The notes below the pieces were generated by a model. It ran no database searches and was not told the origin of the DNA. It was given only the letters and a program-made list of their open reading frames with translations. Of a stretch of DNA of 50,125 nucleotides, positions 21,475 through 29,218 are shown piece by piece; position 1 is the first letter of the stretch; every line of letters starts with the position of its first letter. A program made the translations under genes and the position numbers. Source of the stretch: a virus; the IMG/VR virus record IMGVR_UViG_3300025586_000006, positions 1-50,125 of that record. One strand, written 5' to 3'.

Positions 21475-21909
21475 ATGCGATTAAAATACTCGTCACCTAA
21501 GAATGTTCCTTACATAGAGTTTGATGATGGTAACAAGCTGATATTTACTACTATTTTGGAAGATAAGGATAAGGGCTTCCATAGCATGACCTTTAGTGGT
21601 AAGAGCATATCAAGCATCTGTGTAAGTGGTAAGAGAGCAAAAGTTAGGAGATACATTGACACCTCCGAAGTAATAACCTTTGCAACTGATATGAAATTCA
21701 ATAACCTTGATAAGAGAATAAAAGGAAAGAATGAAACGTTGTCCCCTGTAACTTTAGGGTTTTTGAAGAAAGTGTTCAATAAGCTGGCTCCTGGAGGTTG
21801 GATGTCAAGGGAAGCTTTATGGAAATTGGAAAAGGTGTTTGATAAGATGAATAATGTGGAAGAAGATATGGTAGATGAAGATATAACTGCAAATGGAGAT
21901 GAATGGTAA
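21475..21909 (+). CDS. Hypothetical protein
   Basis: 144 residues, beta-rich N-terminal half, helical C-terminal half. SD GAGGAG. Stop overlaps the next start. Not recognised. Confidence 0.6.
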   Translation: MRLKYSSPKNVPYIEFDDGNKLIFTTILEDKDKGFHSMTFSGKSISSICVSGKRAKVRRYIDTSEVITFATDMKFNNLDKRIKGKNETLSPVTLGFLKKVFNKLAPGGWMSREALWKLEKVFDKMNNVEEDMVDEDITANGDEW

Positions 21910-22082
21910 TGGGTAAAAATATAACAATTACTGAAACGCAAAAAGAAGAATTTGAAAAGATCACTCGACCACTAATTAAATGGTTGAATGATAATTATCA
22001 CCCTTATGTTACTGTTATAGCTAATGGTAGCCATGCTGAACTAACCGAAGGTGTGTATTATTTTCCTACTGAAGAACAATAG
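21909..22082 (+). CDS. Small conserved phage protein (WLNDNYHP)
   Basis: 57 residues. PLIKWLNDNYHPYVTVIANG is a signature seen in small proteins of many large phages. Function unknown. Confidence 0.7.
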   Translation: MGKNITITETQKEEFEKITRPLIKWLNDNYHPYVTVIANGSHAELTEGVYYFPTEEQ

Positions 22083-22093
22083 GAGGATTAACA

Positions 22094-22360
22094 ATGATGT
22101 ATGCTTATAAAGATAGGAAAAAGAAATTGGAAATGCCTGATTGGATGATATATCAGTCGTTTAAGTACTGTTTCAAGTCCCATGATACCTTTCCAGTAAT
22201 AGAATTTGTTGACTGGGCTAAAAGGAATTGGGAGCTGATGCCTGAAATGGAAAGGTTCTTCATAATGAGGGATTTGAAAGGTGATCTAAGCTTTAAACCC
22301 AAAGATATCAAGGAGTTATGGGAAGAATTGAGAGAATTTTGTAAAGAAAAGGATAAATAG
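22094..22360 (+). CDS. Hypothetical helical protein
   Basis: 88 residues, MPDWMIYQSFKYCFKSHDTF followed by W-rich helices. SD AGGAGG. Recurrent in T4-like phages without a known role. Confidence 0.65.
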   Translation: MMYAYKDRKKKLEMPDWMIYQSFKYCFKSHDTFPVIEFVDWAKRNWELMPEMERFFIMRDLKGDLSFKPKDIKELWEELREFCKEKDK

Positions 22361-22389
22361 TTTACAATTTTCTGGAAAAATGTTACCAT
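22361..22389 (+). promoter_or_regulatory. Promoter
   Basis: TTTACA, 17 bases, TACCAT. Confidence 0.8.
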
Positions 22390-22419
22390 AAAGTATAAAT
22401 AGAAATAAGGAATAAAATT

Positions 22420-22524
22420 ATGGAGAATAAACGACACTTACAATTTAGAAAACATTATCTTACTGCGAGTCCGGCATGGTCAGGTTTGCTTAATATTAAT
22501 GATAAGAGGACAGAACCAATGTAA
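22420..22524 (+). CDS. 34-residue peptide
   Basis: A short ORF with SD AAGGA behind a promoter and before a strong terminator, so it is the only candidate product of this unit. LTASPAWSGLLNINDKR. Function unknown; the unit could instead be a small RNA. Confidence 0.5.
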   Translation: MENKRHLQFRKHYLTASPAWSGLLNINDKRTEPM

Positions 22525-22555
22525 GCGGTAGAAATCCATAGAAGAAGTAATACCC

Positions 22556-22592
22556 AAGGGTTTCTGCCATACAAAGTAGAAACCCTTTTTTA
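22556..22592 (+). terminator. Terminator just before the tRNA array
   Basis: AAGGGTTTCT (22556-22565) pairs with AGAAACCCTT (22578-22587), then a T run. It ends five bases before tRNA-Trp, so the array must be read through it or start from a promoter not seen here. Confidence 0.9.
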
Positions 22593-22596
22593 TTGT

Positions 22597-22673
22597 GCGT
22601 CTGTGGTCTAACTGGCTAAGGCACTAGTCTCCAAAACTAGATGATGGGAGTTCAAATCTCTCCAGACGTGCCA
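22597..22673 (+). tRNA. tRNA-Trp (CCA)
   Basis: Anticodon loop CTCCAAA, acceptor GCGTCTG/CAGACGT, T-loop TTCAAAT, encoded CCA. First of the array. Confidence 0.92.
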
Positions 22674-22678
22674 AAAGA

Positions 22679-22755
22679 GGAGGATTAGCTCCAACGGTAG
22701 AGCTCCGGTGTGAAGTACCGGGTAGTTGCTGGTTCGATTCCAGTATCCTCCACCA
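22679..22755 (+). tRNA. tRNA-Phe (GAA)
   Basis: Anticodon loop GTGAAGT, acceptor GGAGGAT/ATCCTCC, T-loop TTCGATT, encoded CCA. Confidence 0.92.
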
Positions 22756-22761
22756 AACTAA

Positions 22762-22839
22762 GCGCCTGTAACTCAGTGGAATTAGAGATTTTGACTACGA
22801 ATCAAAAAGTCGGGGGTTCGAGTCCCTCCAGGCGTTCCA
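22762..22839 (+). tRNA. tRNA-Arg (ACG)
   Basis: Anticodon loop CTACGAA (A34, normally edited to inosine by host TadA), acceptor GCGCCTG/CAGGCGT, encoded CCA. Confidence 0.92.
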
Positions 22840-22866
22840 TTAACAATTACGAGGGGGTTTACAAGA

Positions 22867-23028
22867 ATGAAGTTTTGTGATAGAATATGTAAGTACGCTG
22901 AAACAGCAAAGGTAGAAGCATTAGATGGTTATGGTAGTTGTAGAACATTTGATGTACTATACTGTTCTAAGAAAAAATGTCACGTTATAAAGAATATAGT
23001 ATGTGAATTGAAAGAAATAAGAGAATAA
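22867..23028 (+). CDS. Small Cys-rich protein in the tRNA array
   Basis: 53 residues with seven cysteines (FCDRICKY, SCRTF, YCSKKKC, VC). Likely zinc-binding. SD GAGGGGG. Lies between tRNA-Arg and tRNA-Ala. Not assigned. Confidence 0.6.
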   Translation: MKFCDRICKYAETAKVEALDGYGSCRTFDVLYCSKKKCHVIKNIVCELKEIRE

Positions 23029-23032
23029 ATAT

Positions 23033-23106
23033 GGGGGCTTAGTTTAACGGAAGAATTCTGCTTTTGCAAGGCAGGGACGAGGGTTCGATTCCCTCAGCTT
23101 CCACCA
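23033..23106 (+). tRNA. tRNA-Ala (TGC)
   Basis: Anticodon loop TTTGCAA, acceptor GGGGGCT/AGCTTCC with two G-U pairs, encoded CCA. Starts five bases after the stop of the upstream gene. Confidence 0.9.
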
Positions 23107-23133
23107 ATATTGAAAATAAGGAGATTAAGACAA

Positions 23134-23268
23134 ATGAAAGATAAATGTGCATCATGTGGTAAAGAAACTGAATATGAACAGGAAACACATATTGACTATA
23201 GAATGTACTATGTGGAAGGCGCAGGTCAATTGTGTAGAGAATGTTGGGAAAGGATATATAAAGAGTAG
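23134..23268 (+). CDS. Small zinc-ribbon protein
   Basis: 44 residues with CASCGKE and CRECWE. SD AAGGAG. Between tRNA-Ala and a tRNA-like gene. Not assigned. Confidence 0.65.
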   Translation: MKDKCASCGKETEYEQETHIDYRMYYVEGAGQLCRECWERIYKE

Positions 23269-23278
23269 TAAATTTTTT

Positions 23279-23352
23279 CAGGTAGTGAGGGCAATTGGTT
23301 GCCTACTCCGTCTGGACCGGAGACTATGTGGGTTCGAGCCCCACCTACCTGA
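23279..23352 (+). tRNA. tRNA-like gene, Pro-type anticodon TGG, 12-bp end helix, no CCA
   Basis: Clear D, anticodon (CTCCG-TCTGGAC-CGGAG) and T (GTGGG-TTCGAGC-CCCAC) arms. But position 33 is C instead of U, CCA is replaced by AAA, and the acceptor helix CAGGTAG/CTACCTG is extended by TTTTT/GAAAAA to 12 bp. It could be a Pro tRNA needing CCA addition, or a tRNA mimic of Y-RNA type. Confidence 0.65.
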
Positions 23353-23366
23353 AAAAGTTTATTTCT

Positions 23367-23382
23367 TTGGGTTCAAAACCTA
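23367..23382 (+). pseudogene. T-arm fragment of a lost tRNA
   Basis: TGGGTTCAAAACCTA has T-stem and TTCAAAA loop form but no acceptor or other arms. It lies 43 bases before the endonuclease gene at 23425. A matching fragment precedes the HNH gene at 27626. Confidence 0.5.
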
Positions 23383-23424
23383 TAAAAATGACCTCTTTTG
23401 TATAAATATATGAAGGAGGTAAAA

Positions 23425-24354
23425 ATGAAATTAGAAAACTTTATACGAAAATTCGGACATGAAAGAATCAAGGAAAGTATCAGTAATAATAAGAATAGAA
23501 ATGATATATCAATAAATTTATTTGGATATACTAAAGGTGATACTACTCTTATACTAAAAGAATATATAGAAACATATGATATTGATACTACACATTTTGA
23601 TAAACAATGGAGAAATAGAAAATATGAAAAAATTATAAAGAAAGTGTGTCCGCAATGTAACAAAGAATTTGAAACTAGTGGGAAGGATAACAATACAACA
23701 TGTTCCTATAAATGTTCCAATATATATTTTGCTGATAAAAGAAAAGTGGATGGGTTTAAGGATGTAAAATGTTGTGATTGTAGTGAATTAGTAACAGTTA
23801 AATTACAAACGGACCCTAAAAGAGTATTTTGTAAGGAATGTTTTCCTAAACATGCAAAGAATATATGTAAGAATTGTGGTAAAGTATTAAGAAGAAAAAC
23901 AAAATGGGGTTTGTGTAAAAAATGTCTTCCTAAAGATCCGGAATATATAAAACAAGCTATAAGAATAGGAAAAGAAATAGCAAAGAGAAGTTCTTTTAAA
24001 GGTTGGGCTACAAGAACAAAATTAAAACCATCATATCCTGAACAATATTTTATGGATGTTTTTAAAGAAGAAGACATAGATTATATAAGGGAAAAGAAAA
24101 TAGGTAAATATTTTGCTGATTTTGTAATAAATGATAGAATAGTATTAGAGGTTGATGGTAAACAACATAGACAAAAAAGAAGGATGGAAAGTGATATAAA
24201 AAAAGATGCCTATTTAACTAAAAATGGTTATACAGTATATAGAATTCAATGGTTTGTACCGTATACAAAAAATGGAAGAAAAAAGTTATATAGACAAATA
24301 AGAGAGTTTTATGATATAATAAAACATGAAAGTAATTACAATTTGGGTGCTTAG
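23425..24354 (+). CDS. Free-standing homing-type endonuclease (zinc fingers plus DUF559/Vsr-like nuclease)
   Basis: 309 residues from the ATG after GGAGG. Residues about 70-180 hold four CxxC pairs (CPQC, CCDC, CKEC, CKNCG, CKKC), likely two to three zinc knuckles for DNA binding. Residues about 215-300 have YPEQYFMDVFKEEDIDY, then FADFVINDRIVLEVDGKQH and DAYLTKNGYTVYRIQWF, the E...D...ExD/Q core of DUF559/Vsr-like PD-(D/E)xK nucleases. The stop codon is bases 8-10 of tRNA-Asn, and a T-arm fragment lies upstream, as expected for a mobile gene set into a tRNA array. Confidence 0.8.
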   Translation: MKLENFIRKFGHERIKESISNNKNRNDISINLFGYTKGDTTLILKEYIETYDIDTTHFDKQWRNRKYEKIIKKVCPQCNKEFETSGKDNNTTCSYKCSNIYFADKRKVDGFKDVKCCDCSELVTVKLQTDPKRVFCKECFPKHAKNICKNCGKVLRRKTKWGLCKKCLPKDPEYIKQAIRIGKEIAKRSSFKGWATRTKLKPSYPEQYFMDVFKEEDIDYIREKKIGKYFADFVINDRIVLEVDGKQHRQKRRMESDIKKDAYLTKNGYTVYRIQWFVPYTKNGRKKLYRQIREFYDIIKHESNYNLGA

Positions 24355-24422
24355 CTCAAATAGGATAGAGCAATAGTCTGTTAAACTATAAGATAGGAGT
24401 TCAAGTCTCCTGGCACCCGCCA
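24345..24422 (+). tRNA. tRNA-Asn (GTT)
   Basis: Anticodon loop CTGTTAA, acceptor GGGTGCT/GGCACCC, encoded CCA. Its first ten bases are also the last codons and stop of the endonuclease gene. Confidence 0.92.
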
Positions 24423-24439
24423 TTAAAAATTAACATTAT

Positions 24440-24515
24440 GGGAGCGTAGCCAAGTGGAATGGCACCGGCCTTTTAAGCCGGGTATCGGTGAGTTCGATTC
24501 TCCCCGCTCCTACCA
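24440..24515 (+). tRNA. tRNA-Lys (TTT)
   Basis: Anticodon loop CTTTTAA, acceptor GGGAGCG/CGCTCCT, T-loop TTCGATT with one stem mismatch, encoded CCA. Confidence 0.9.
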
Positions 24516-24539
24516 TAAATTAAAAAGGAGGAAAGTGTG

Positions 24540-24737
24540 ATGCATGAAAAATCTTGGAAGAATGAAAAAATTGAGGTAACGTTATCAAGAACTGTAAATA
24601 TTGGTAATTATGAATCCAAAAAAATCCAAGTAGGGTTGACTGTGGATGTTTTAGAAGGTGAGAGTTTACAAAATGCCTATAGTGAAGTAAAATCAGTAGT
24701 ATTAGACCAATTAAACAAAATTGCTAAGGAAATATAA
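24540..24737 (+). CDS. Hypothetical protein
   Basis: 65 residues from the ATG (SD GGAGG). Beta-rich start, then a helix LQNAYSEVKSVVLDQLNKI. Not recognised. Ends two bases before tRNA-Ser. Confidence 0.6.
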   Translation: MHEKSWKNEKIEVTLSRTVNIGNYESKKIQVGLTVDVLEGESLQNAYSEVKSVVLDQLNKIAKEI

Positions 24738-24738
24738 A

Positions 24739-24827
24739 GGAGAGTTGGACAGTGGGGAAAGTCAATCATGTTGGAAGCGTGTCTAAAGGTAATGCTTTTG
24801 AGGGTTCGAGTCCCTCACTCTCCTCCA
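24739..24827 (+). tRNA. tRNA-Ser (GGA)
   Basis: Anticodon loop TTGGAAG, long variable arm with AAAG/CTTT, acceptor GGAGAGT/ACTCTCC, encoded CCA. Confidence 0.9.
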
Positions 24828-24838
24828 TTAAGAGACTG

Positions 24839-24949
24839 GTGAAGAAATGGGTTGAACGAGCTTCTCATACAATGACTCTTGAAGGTCAAGCACTTACAGA
24901 AGAAGAGAATAAGAAGATGTATAAAGAATGGGTTGAGAAATTAAAGTGA
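24839..24949 (+). CDS. Possible small helical peptide
   Basis: 36 codons from a GTG, no clear ribosome site. Charged helix (ALTEEENKKMYKEWVEKLK). It fills the gap between tRNA-Ser and the next ORF. Weak call. Confidence 0.3.
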   Translation: MKKWVERASHTMTLEGQALTEEENKKMYKEWVEKLK

Positions 24950-24967
24950 GAAAGGATAAAATGTATT

Positions 24968-25141
24968 ATGAAATTAACTGATTTGAAACGGTTCAGAGTT
25001 GATAAAAAAGGAAAATTAATATTACAGGTGGAAGAAAAATACTATGATGTACCTTTTAATACAACTGAATATAGGTGGAGGGATGCCAAAGTAGAGGATA
25101 TAACAAGAAATATGAAATTGAAAGGTGTAGAGTGTGAATAA
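24968..25141 (+). CDS. Hypothetical protein
   Basis: 57 residues, basic, MKLTDLKRFRVDKKGKLILQ. Three bases before RtcB, so co-translated. Not recognised. Confidence 0.55.
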   Translation: MKLTDLKRFRVDKKGKLILQVEEKYYDVPFNTTEYRWRDAKVEDITRNMKLKGVECE

Positions 25142-25144
25142 GAA

Positions 25145-26263
25145 ATGGCTAACTTAGATAAATTAAGAACTTTGATACCCTTAGAGGAATTAGAACAAGA
25201 AGCTCAGCAACAAATATACTATGCTTTGAATTTGGATTTCTTGAAAGTGTTGGCTGTAATGCCTGATTGTCATGTAGGGTATTCTTTACCAATAGGTGGG
25301 GTTGCTTTATTGGATGGTGTTATCTCTCCTTCTTACGTTGGCTATGACATCGGATGCGGCATGTGTTGTATAATGTCCGGTGAACATGTATCTTATATAT
25401 ATGGTAAAGAGAACTACATATTTGATGATATATATGAAAAGATACCTGTAGGATTTAATTCCAGAGAGAAAGGATTGGACTATAAATCTTTCAAATCTGC
25501 AAGTGGTGATAAAAAATTAGATAAAAAGGTTGCAAAAAGATTGTGGGTACAAATTGGCACTTTAGGTAGTGGTAATCACTTTATAGAGATAGGTGAAGCA
25601 TATAGTAGAGGTTCTTTATCCATAACCATACATTCGGGTTCTCGTAACATAGGACATAGCATAGCGTCTTATTGGATGAAGTTGTCCAAGAATGTAGATA
25701 AAGATTTGCCTAATGGTTTCTTGCACTTAGATGGTGAGTATGGTAAAGCCTACTTACAAGATATGAAGTTTGCCCAAGAATATGCATTATATAATCGAAA
25801 GATAATGATGGAAAAGGTGTTAGAGATTTTAGGTTTACATCATATGTATATTCGTGATATGATAAACGAAAATCATAACCATGCTATTGTTCAATCTGAT
25901 GGTACAGTTTTACATCGTAAGGGTGCAACACCAGCAGACAAAGGACAATTAGGTGTGATACCTGGTAACATGAAAGATGGTGTATATGTTACAAAGGGTT
26001 TAGGTAATGATGAATATTTATCTTCCGCTTCTCATGGAGCAGGAAGGAGATTTAGTCGTAGAAAAGCAAAGGAAACCATAGACTTAGATGATTTTATCAA
26101 GGATATGGAAGGTATAGTCTGTAAAGCTGATAAAAGTACCTTAGATGAATCACGGTTTGCTTATAAAGATATCAGTGATGTTATGAGTAGACAAGAAGGT
26201 ATCGTTATTGAAGTTGTGGACTATATAAAACCAATAATAAATATAAAAGGGGTAAGTAAGTAA
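25145..26263 (+). CDS. rtcB: RNA 3'-phosphate/5'-OH ligase RtcB
   Basis: 372 residues, a compact RtcB (bacterial forms are about 380-480). It shows MPDCHVGYSLPIGG (39-52), GYDIGCGM with metal ligands D68 and C71, GTLGSGNHF, HSGSRNIG, ENHNHA and SHGAGR with the histidine that is guanylated in known RtcB. It joins 2',3'-cyclic phosphate or 3'-phosphate ends to 5'-OH ends using GTP and Mn. No archease gene is seen. In the middle of the tRNA array it probably repairs tRNAs cut by host anticodon nucleases. Bacterial RtcB is often linked to Ro and Y RNA, and both types of component are candidates in this window. Confidence 0.95.
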   Translation: MANLDKLRTLIPLEELEQEAQQQIYYALNLDFLKVLAVMPDCHVGYSLPIGGVALLDGVISPSYVGYDIGCGMCCIMSGEHVSYIYGKENYIFDDIYEKIPVGFNSREKGLDYKSFKSASGDKKLDKKVAKRLWVQIGTLGSGNHFIEIGEAYSRGSLSITIHSGSRNIGHSIASYWMKLSKNVDKDLPNGFLHLDGEYGKAYLQDMKFAQEYALYNRKIMMEKVLEILGLHHMYIRDMINENHNHAIVQSDGTVLHRKGATPADKGQLGVIPGNMKDGVYVTKGLGNDEYLSSASHGAGRRFSRRKAKETIDLDDFIKDMEGIVCKADKSTLDESRFAYKDISDVMSRQEGIVIEVVDYIKPIINIKGVSK

Positions 26264-26282
26264 CATTCCTTACCCGAATTAT

Positions 26283-26358
26283 GTCAAACGAACCTAAACG
26301 GCGCGGGACTTGACTGTGAATCAAGTGTTAGGGGGTTCGACTCCCCTCGTTTGACCCA
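26283..26358 (+). tRNA. tRNA-His (GTG)
   Basis: Anticodon loop CTGTGAA, G-1 opposite C73, encoded CCA. Different sequence from the leftward tRNA-His at 14171. Confidence 0.92.
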
Positions 26359-26372
26359 AATGAAATGAATAT

Positions 26373-26451
26373 GGTGGTATGATCTAGTCAGGTCGAGGAT
26401 ATTCGGTTGTCGCCCGAAATGTCGCGGGTTCAAATCCCGCTACCACCGCCA
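26373..26451 (+). tRNA. tRNA-Asp (GTC)
   Basis: Anticodon loop TTGTCGC, acceptor GGTGGTA/TACCACC, encoded CCA. Confidence 0.92.
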
Positions 26452-26460
26452 AAATATCAA

Positions 26461-26535
26461 GCCCTGATAGTTTAATTGGTAGAACAAAAGATTTGTAACC
26501 TTTAGACGTGGGTTCAATTCCCTCTCGGGGCTCCA
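26461..26535 (+). tRNA. tRNA-Thr (TGT)
   Basis: Anticodon loop TTTGTAA, acceptor GCCCTGA/TCGGGGC, encoded CCA. One mismatch each in the anticodon and T stems. Confidence 0.88.
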
Positions 26536-26547
26536 TAATAAAGCTAT

Positions 26548-26621
26548 GGCCGGGTCTTCTAACGGTAAGAAAGTCGCCTGATGAGCGATTAATGAGGGTT
26601 CAACTCCTTCTCCGGCTACCA
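26548..26621 (+). tRNA. tRNA-Ile (GAT)
   Basis: Anticodon loop CTGATGA, acceptor GGCCGGG/TCCGGCT, encoded CCA. Confidence 0.9.
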
Positions 26622-26645
26622 AAATTAAGAAAGGAAGATGTCGTG

Positions 26646-27293
26646 ATGAAATATGATCCATGGAAAGTGCAGGCAGTGTTGGATAAATTACAACAAAAAT
26701 TTCAGAAAAACAGTTATAAAGGGTATATGAATTTTTTTACATGGGAGGAATTACAAGAAATATGGCTCATAAGTGATACACATTTTTGGCATAAGAACAT
26801 AATTGAGTATTGCGGTAGACCCCAAGATTGGCAAGAGATATGTATAAATAATTGGAATGATGTGATTAAGGATGATGATACAGTACTCCATCTTGGTGAT
26901 TTTTCTCTTGGTAATAAAGAAATGACCAAAGAAGTTACCTCTATGTTGAATGGAAACATCATTATGATAGGTGGTAATCACGATAGACATGGTAAACAAT
27001 GGTATAAGGATGTAGGTATAACTAAAATAGGTCCATTCGTAGTACATAGTGGTAAATTAGAGGATGATAAGATAGTTTATTTTACACATAGACCTCTACA
27101 AGACGATGACCTTGGTAAAGGATGTTATTGCATTCACGGGCACTGGCATCAGAAGTCCCTGTTTGTTTGGGAAGGCTTTAATGGATGTAAGTATATGAAT
27201 GTAAGTGTGGAACAGATGCATTATAAACCAAGAAAATTCAAGAACCTGTTACCTATATTGGTGGGTTTACAATCAGAAAAGGGGATGGTATAA
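26646..27293 (+). CDS. Calcineurin-like metallophosphoesterase
   Basis: 215 residues. All family motifs are present: SDTHFWH, GDFSLG, GGNHD, FTHRPL and CIHGHWH, giving a two-metal phosphoesterase site. Phage members can act on 2',3'-cyclic phosphate or other nucleotides. Its place among RtcB, Rnl2 and cREC suggests RNA-end processing, but the substrate is not shown. GTG ATG start region; the next gene overlaps its stop (TAATG). Confidence 0.88.
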   Translation: MKYDPWKVQAVLDKLQQKFQKNSYKGYMNFFTWEELQEIWLISDTHFWHKNIIEYCGRPQDWQEICINNWNDVIKDDDTVLHLGDFSLGNKEMTKEVTSMLNGNIIMIGGNHDRHGKQWYKDVGITKIGPFVVHSGKLEDDKIVYFTHRPLQDDDLGKGCYCIHGHWHQKSLFVWEGFNGCKYMNVSVEQMHYKPRKFKNLLPILVGLQSEKGMV

Positions 27294-27529
27294 TGGATAA
27301 AATAGGAAATACAAAAGTTAAGAGATACTACTATGATGAGGATGGAGATGAATTTATCTCTTATGTTGATGAAAATGATATCCCTGAAAAATACAAGGAA
27401 GAGTTTGGTAAATGGATGAACGGACAAACTGTACCTATGGTTCCTGGTATCAAATATGCTGTGTATTCCTGGGATTATGAACGTTGGTTTAACTTGAAAA
27501 CAAAGGGTATACCAACATATTTTGATTAA
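27293..27529 (+). CDS. Hypothetical acidic protein
   Basis: 78 residues, YYYDEDGDEFISYVDENDIPEKYKEEF. Coupled to the phosphoesterase. Not recognised. Confidence 0.6.
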   Translation: MDKIGNTKVKRYYYDEDGDEFISYVDENDIPEKYKEEFGKWMNGQTVPMVPGIKYAVYSWDYERWFNLKTKGIPTYFD

Positions 27530-27540
27530 AAGGATAATTA

Positions 27541-27625
27541 GCGGGTGTGATGTTTAATTGATAGAATATGGAAAAATTTGAACCAAGAGTATAAATAAGA
27601 GTATAAAATATTGGAGGTTCAAATT
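27541..27625 (+). pseudogene. Broken tRNA remnant before the HNH gene
   Basis: GCGGGTG, then a D-arm-like ATGTTTAATTGATAGAATAT, a GG...CC loop with TTTGAA, and at 27613-27624 a T-arm-like GGAGGTTCAAAT. The last element now serves as ribosome site of the HNH gene. No acceptor 3' strand remains. Confidence 0.5.
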
Positions 27626-28210
27626 ATGAAATGTGAGAATGAGAAATGCGGTAAAGAACATGATGGAAGTTTCGGAAGTGGTAGATTTTGTTGTAGGTCT
27701 TGTGCTAACAGTAGAGGAGCAAGGTCATATGAAACAAAAAAGAAAGTAAGTGAAACATTAAGTGGTGGTAAACCTTACATACCGAGAGAAGTTTACACAC
27801 ATTGTTTGAATTGTGGAAAGAAGTTGTTAGATAATTACAGAAAAAAGTATTGTAATCACCAATGTCAATGGGAATATACATATAAACAATACATTGAAAG
27901 GTGGAAACAAGGATTAGAAAAGGGTTCGAATGATAACGAATATTTATCTCGCCATATAAGAAGGTATATGTTTGAAATATATGATAACGAATGCCAAGAA
28001 TGTGGTTGGTCAAGAACAAACATACATACTGGTAATATACCGTTGACAGTTCATCATATTGATGGTAATTGTAAAAATAATAAAGAGGAAAATTTAGAAC
28101 TTCTGTGTCCTAATTGTCATTCACTAACTGATAATTATGGTAGTAGAAATGAAAATTGTATAAGAGAAGATAGAAGAAATTGGAGAAAAAGAAGTGCAGG
28201 TGTAATTTAA
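27626..28210 (+). CDS. HNH homing-type endonuclease
   Basis: 194 residues. Two zinc clusters near the N-terminus (CENEKCG, CCRSCAN, CLNCGKKL, YCNHQC), then the HNH core: CQECGW, LTVHHIDGNCKNN, LELLCPNCHSLTDNYG. HNH enzymes of this layout are mobile nicking or cutting nucleases. The stop codon lies inside tRNA-Gly, and a broken tRNA precedes the gene, so it is probably a mobile gene inserted at a tRNA. Confidence 0.85.
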   Translation: MKCENEKCGKEHDGSFGSGRFCCRSCANSRGARSYETKKKVSETLSGGKPYIPREVYTHCLNCGKKLLDNYRKKYCNHQCQWEYTYKQYIERWKQGLEKGSNDNEYLSRHIRRYMFEIYDNECQECGWSRTNIHTGNIPLTVHHIDGNCKNNKEENLELLCPNCHSLTDNYGSRNENCIREDRRNWRKRSAGVI

Positions 28211-28270
28211 TTGGTAAAATTTTTGGCTTCCACCCAGAATACGAGGGTTCAATCCCCTCCACCTGCTCCA
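28196..28270 (+). tRNA. tRNA-Gly (TCC)
   Basis: Anticodon loop CTTCCAC, acceptor GCAGGTG/CACCTGC, encoded CCA. The 5' 15 bases are shared with the HNH reading frame. Confidence 0.9.
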
Positions 28271-28341
28271 AAATTTAATACGCCTTGAGGGCGGGCGTTA
28301 ATAAAGGGTATGAATAACCCAGCTCTCTCCACAGAAATTAT

Positions 28342-28434
28342 AGTGAGTTGGCCGAGTTTGGTTTATGGTACTGGTTTGCTAAACCAGCGTGACCTGTAAA
28401 GGCACCAGGGGTTCAAATCCCCTACTCACTGCCA
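28342..28434 (+). tRNA. tRNA-Ser (GCT)
   Basis: Anticodon loop TTGCTAA, long variable arm, acceptor AGTGAGT/ACTCACT, encoded CCA. The 70 bases before it hold two small hairpins (ACGCC/GGCGT and GGGT/ACCC) and no ORF. Confidence 0.9.
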
Positions 28435-28446
28435 AAAAGAATATAT

Positions 28447-28535
28447 GGGGGATGTTCCCTGTCGGCGGCTGTAACCCGCTGGACCTATTATGCAGGGTGG
28501 TCGGTCAGGAGGTTCGATTCCTTCATCCCTCACCA
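28447..28535 (+). tRNA. tRNA-Tyr (GTA)
   Basis: Anticodon loop CTGTAAC, long variable arm as in bacterial tRNA-Tyr, encoded CCA. Confidence 0.9.
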
Positions 28536-28556
28536 AAATACAAAGGAGCATATAGT

Positions 28557-28775
28557 ATGTCTGGAATGGTTGTAGATAATTGGAGAAATGAAAAGGGTGG
28601 ATTTGAGAATGAATGGATGGTTTGTTCTTTATGTGGCTGCCAAACAGAAGTGTATATGAGATATTCTATTCCTACGGGCGCATCCATGATCTTATGCAAA
28701 GGTTGTCTGAACGATGCCATTAAGAGTATTGATAATCACTATGTTGCTTACATGAAGGATAATAAGCCGTTGTAG
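28557..28775 (+). CDS. Small zinc-binding protein
   Basis: 72 residues from the ATG after AAAGGAG. CSLCGC and CKGC form the zinc site. Its UAG stop is bases 8-10 of tRNA-Thr. Confidence 0.65.
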   Translation: MSGMVVDNWRNEKGGFENEWMVCSLCGCQTEVYMRYSIPTGASMILCKGCLNDAIKSIDNHYVAYMKDNKPL

Positions 28776-28841
28776 CTCAGTTGGTAGAGCATCTGCTTGG
28801 TAAGTAGAAGGTAGTGGGGTCAGAACCCATCAACGGCTCCA
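28766..28841 (+). tRNA. tRNA-Thr (GGT)
   Basis: Anticodon loop TTGGTAA, acceptor GCCGTTG/CAACGGC, encoded CCA. The T-loop is GTCAGAA instead of TTCRANN, which is unusual. Confidence 0.85.
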
Positions 28842-28911
28842 TAAAAGGAGGAAGATGGATCTATTTAATTACAAGGAAACAGTTGATGGTGTAATTACAA
28901 AGGAGAAGAAT

Positions 28912-29130
28912 ATGTCAAGTTCAAGTGGTGGAATAGGGTTTGCTGGTTTATTAACTGTTGTATTCATAACACTAAAGTTGACAGGTTATATTGCTTGGTC
29001 ATGGTGGTGGGTATTATGTCCATTGTGGGCAGGATTTGCAATAGGTTTAGGATTTTTAGTTATTATTGGTATTTTGGCATTATTTGGTGTTTCAATAGCA
29101 AGTATAATGTACTGGTTAACAAGATCTTAA
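28912..29130 (+). CDS. Small membrane protein, WSWxWVLxPLW family
   Basis: 72 residues from the ATG after GGAGAAGAAT; an upstream ATG at 28855 would add 19. Two membrane segments with LKLTGYIAWSWWWVLCPLW. Paralog of the product at 7653-7874. Confidence 0.75.
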   Translation: MSSSSGGIGFAGLLTVVFITLKLTGYIAWSWWWVLCPLWAGFAIGLGFLVIIGILALFGVSIASIMYWLTRS

Positions 29131-29137
29131 AATTTAT

Positions 29138-29217
29138 GCTCATTTGAAGGGAATCTTGGCATACCTTGTTAGCTCAAATCTAACAGTTTCCCGGTTCGAC
29201 TCCGGGAATGAGCACCA
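29138..29217 (+). tRNA. tRNA-Leu (CAA)
   Basis: Anticodon loop CTCAAAT, acceptor GCTCATT/AATGAGC, encoded CCA. The variable region is only five bases, whereas bacterial tRNA-Leu normally has a long arm; the D-loop is large. Confidence 0.85.
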
Positions 29218-29218
29218 T

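Noticed and set aside
27541-27625. Functional tRNA-Gln before the HNH gene
   Set aside because: No acceptor 3' strand and no closed anticodon stem; the T-arm-like part now forms the HNH ribosome site.
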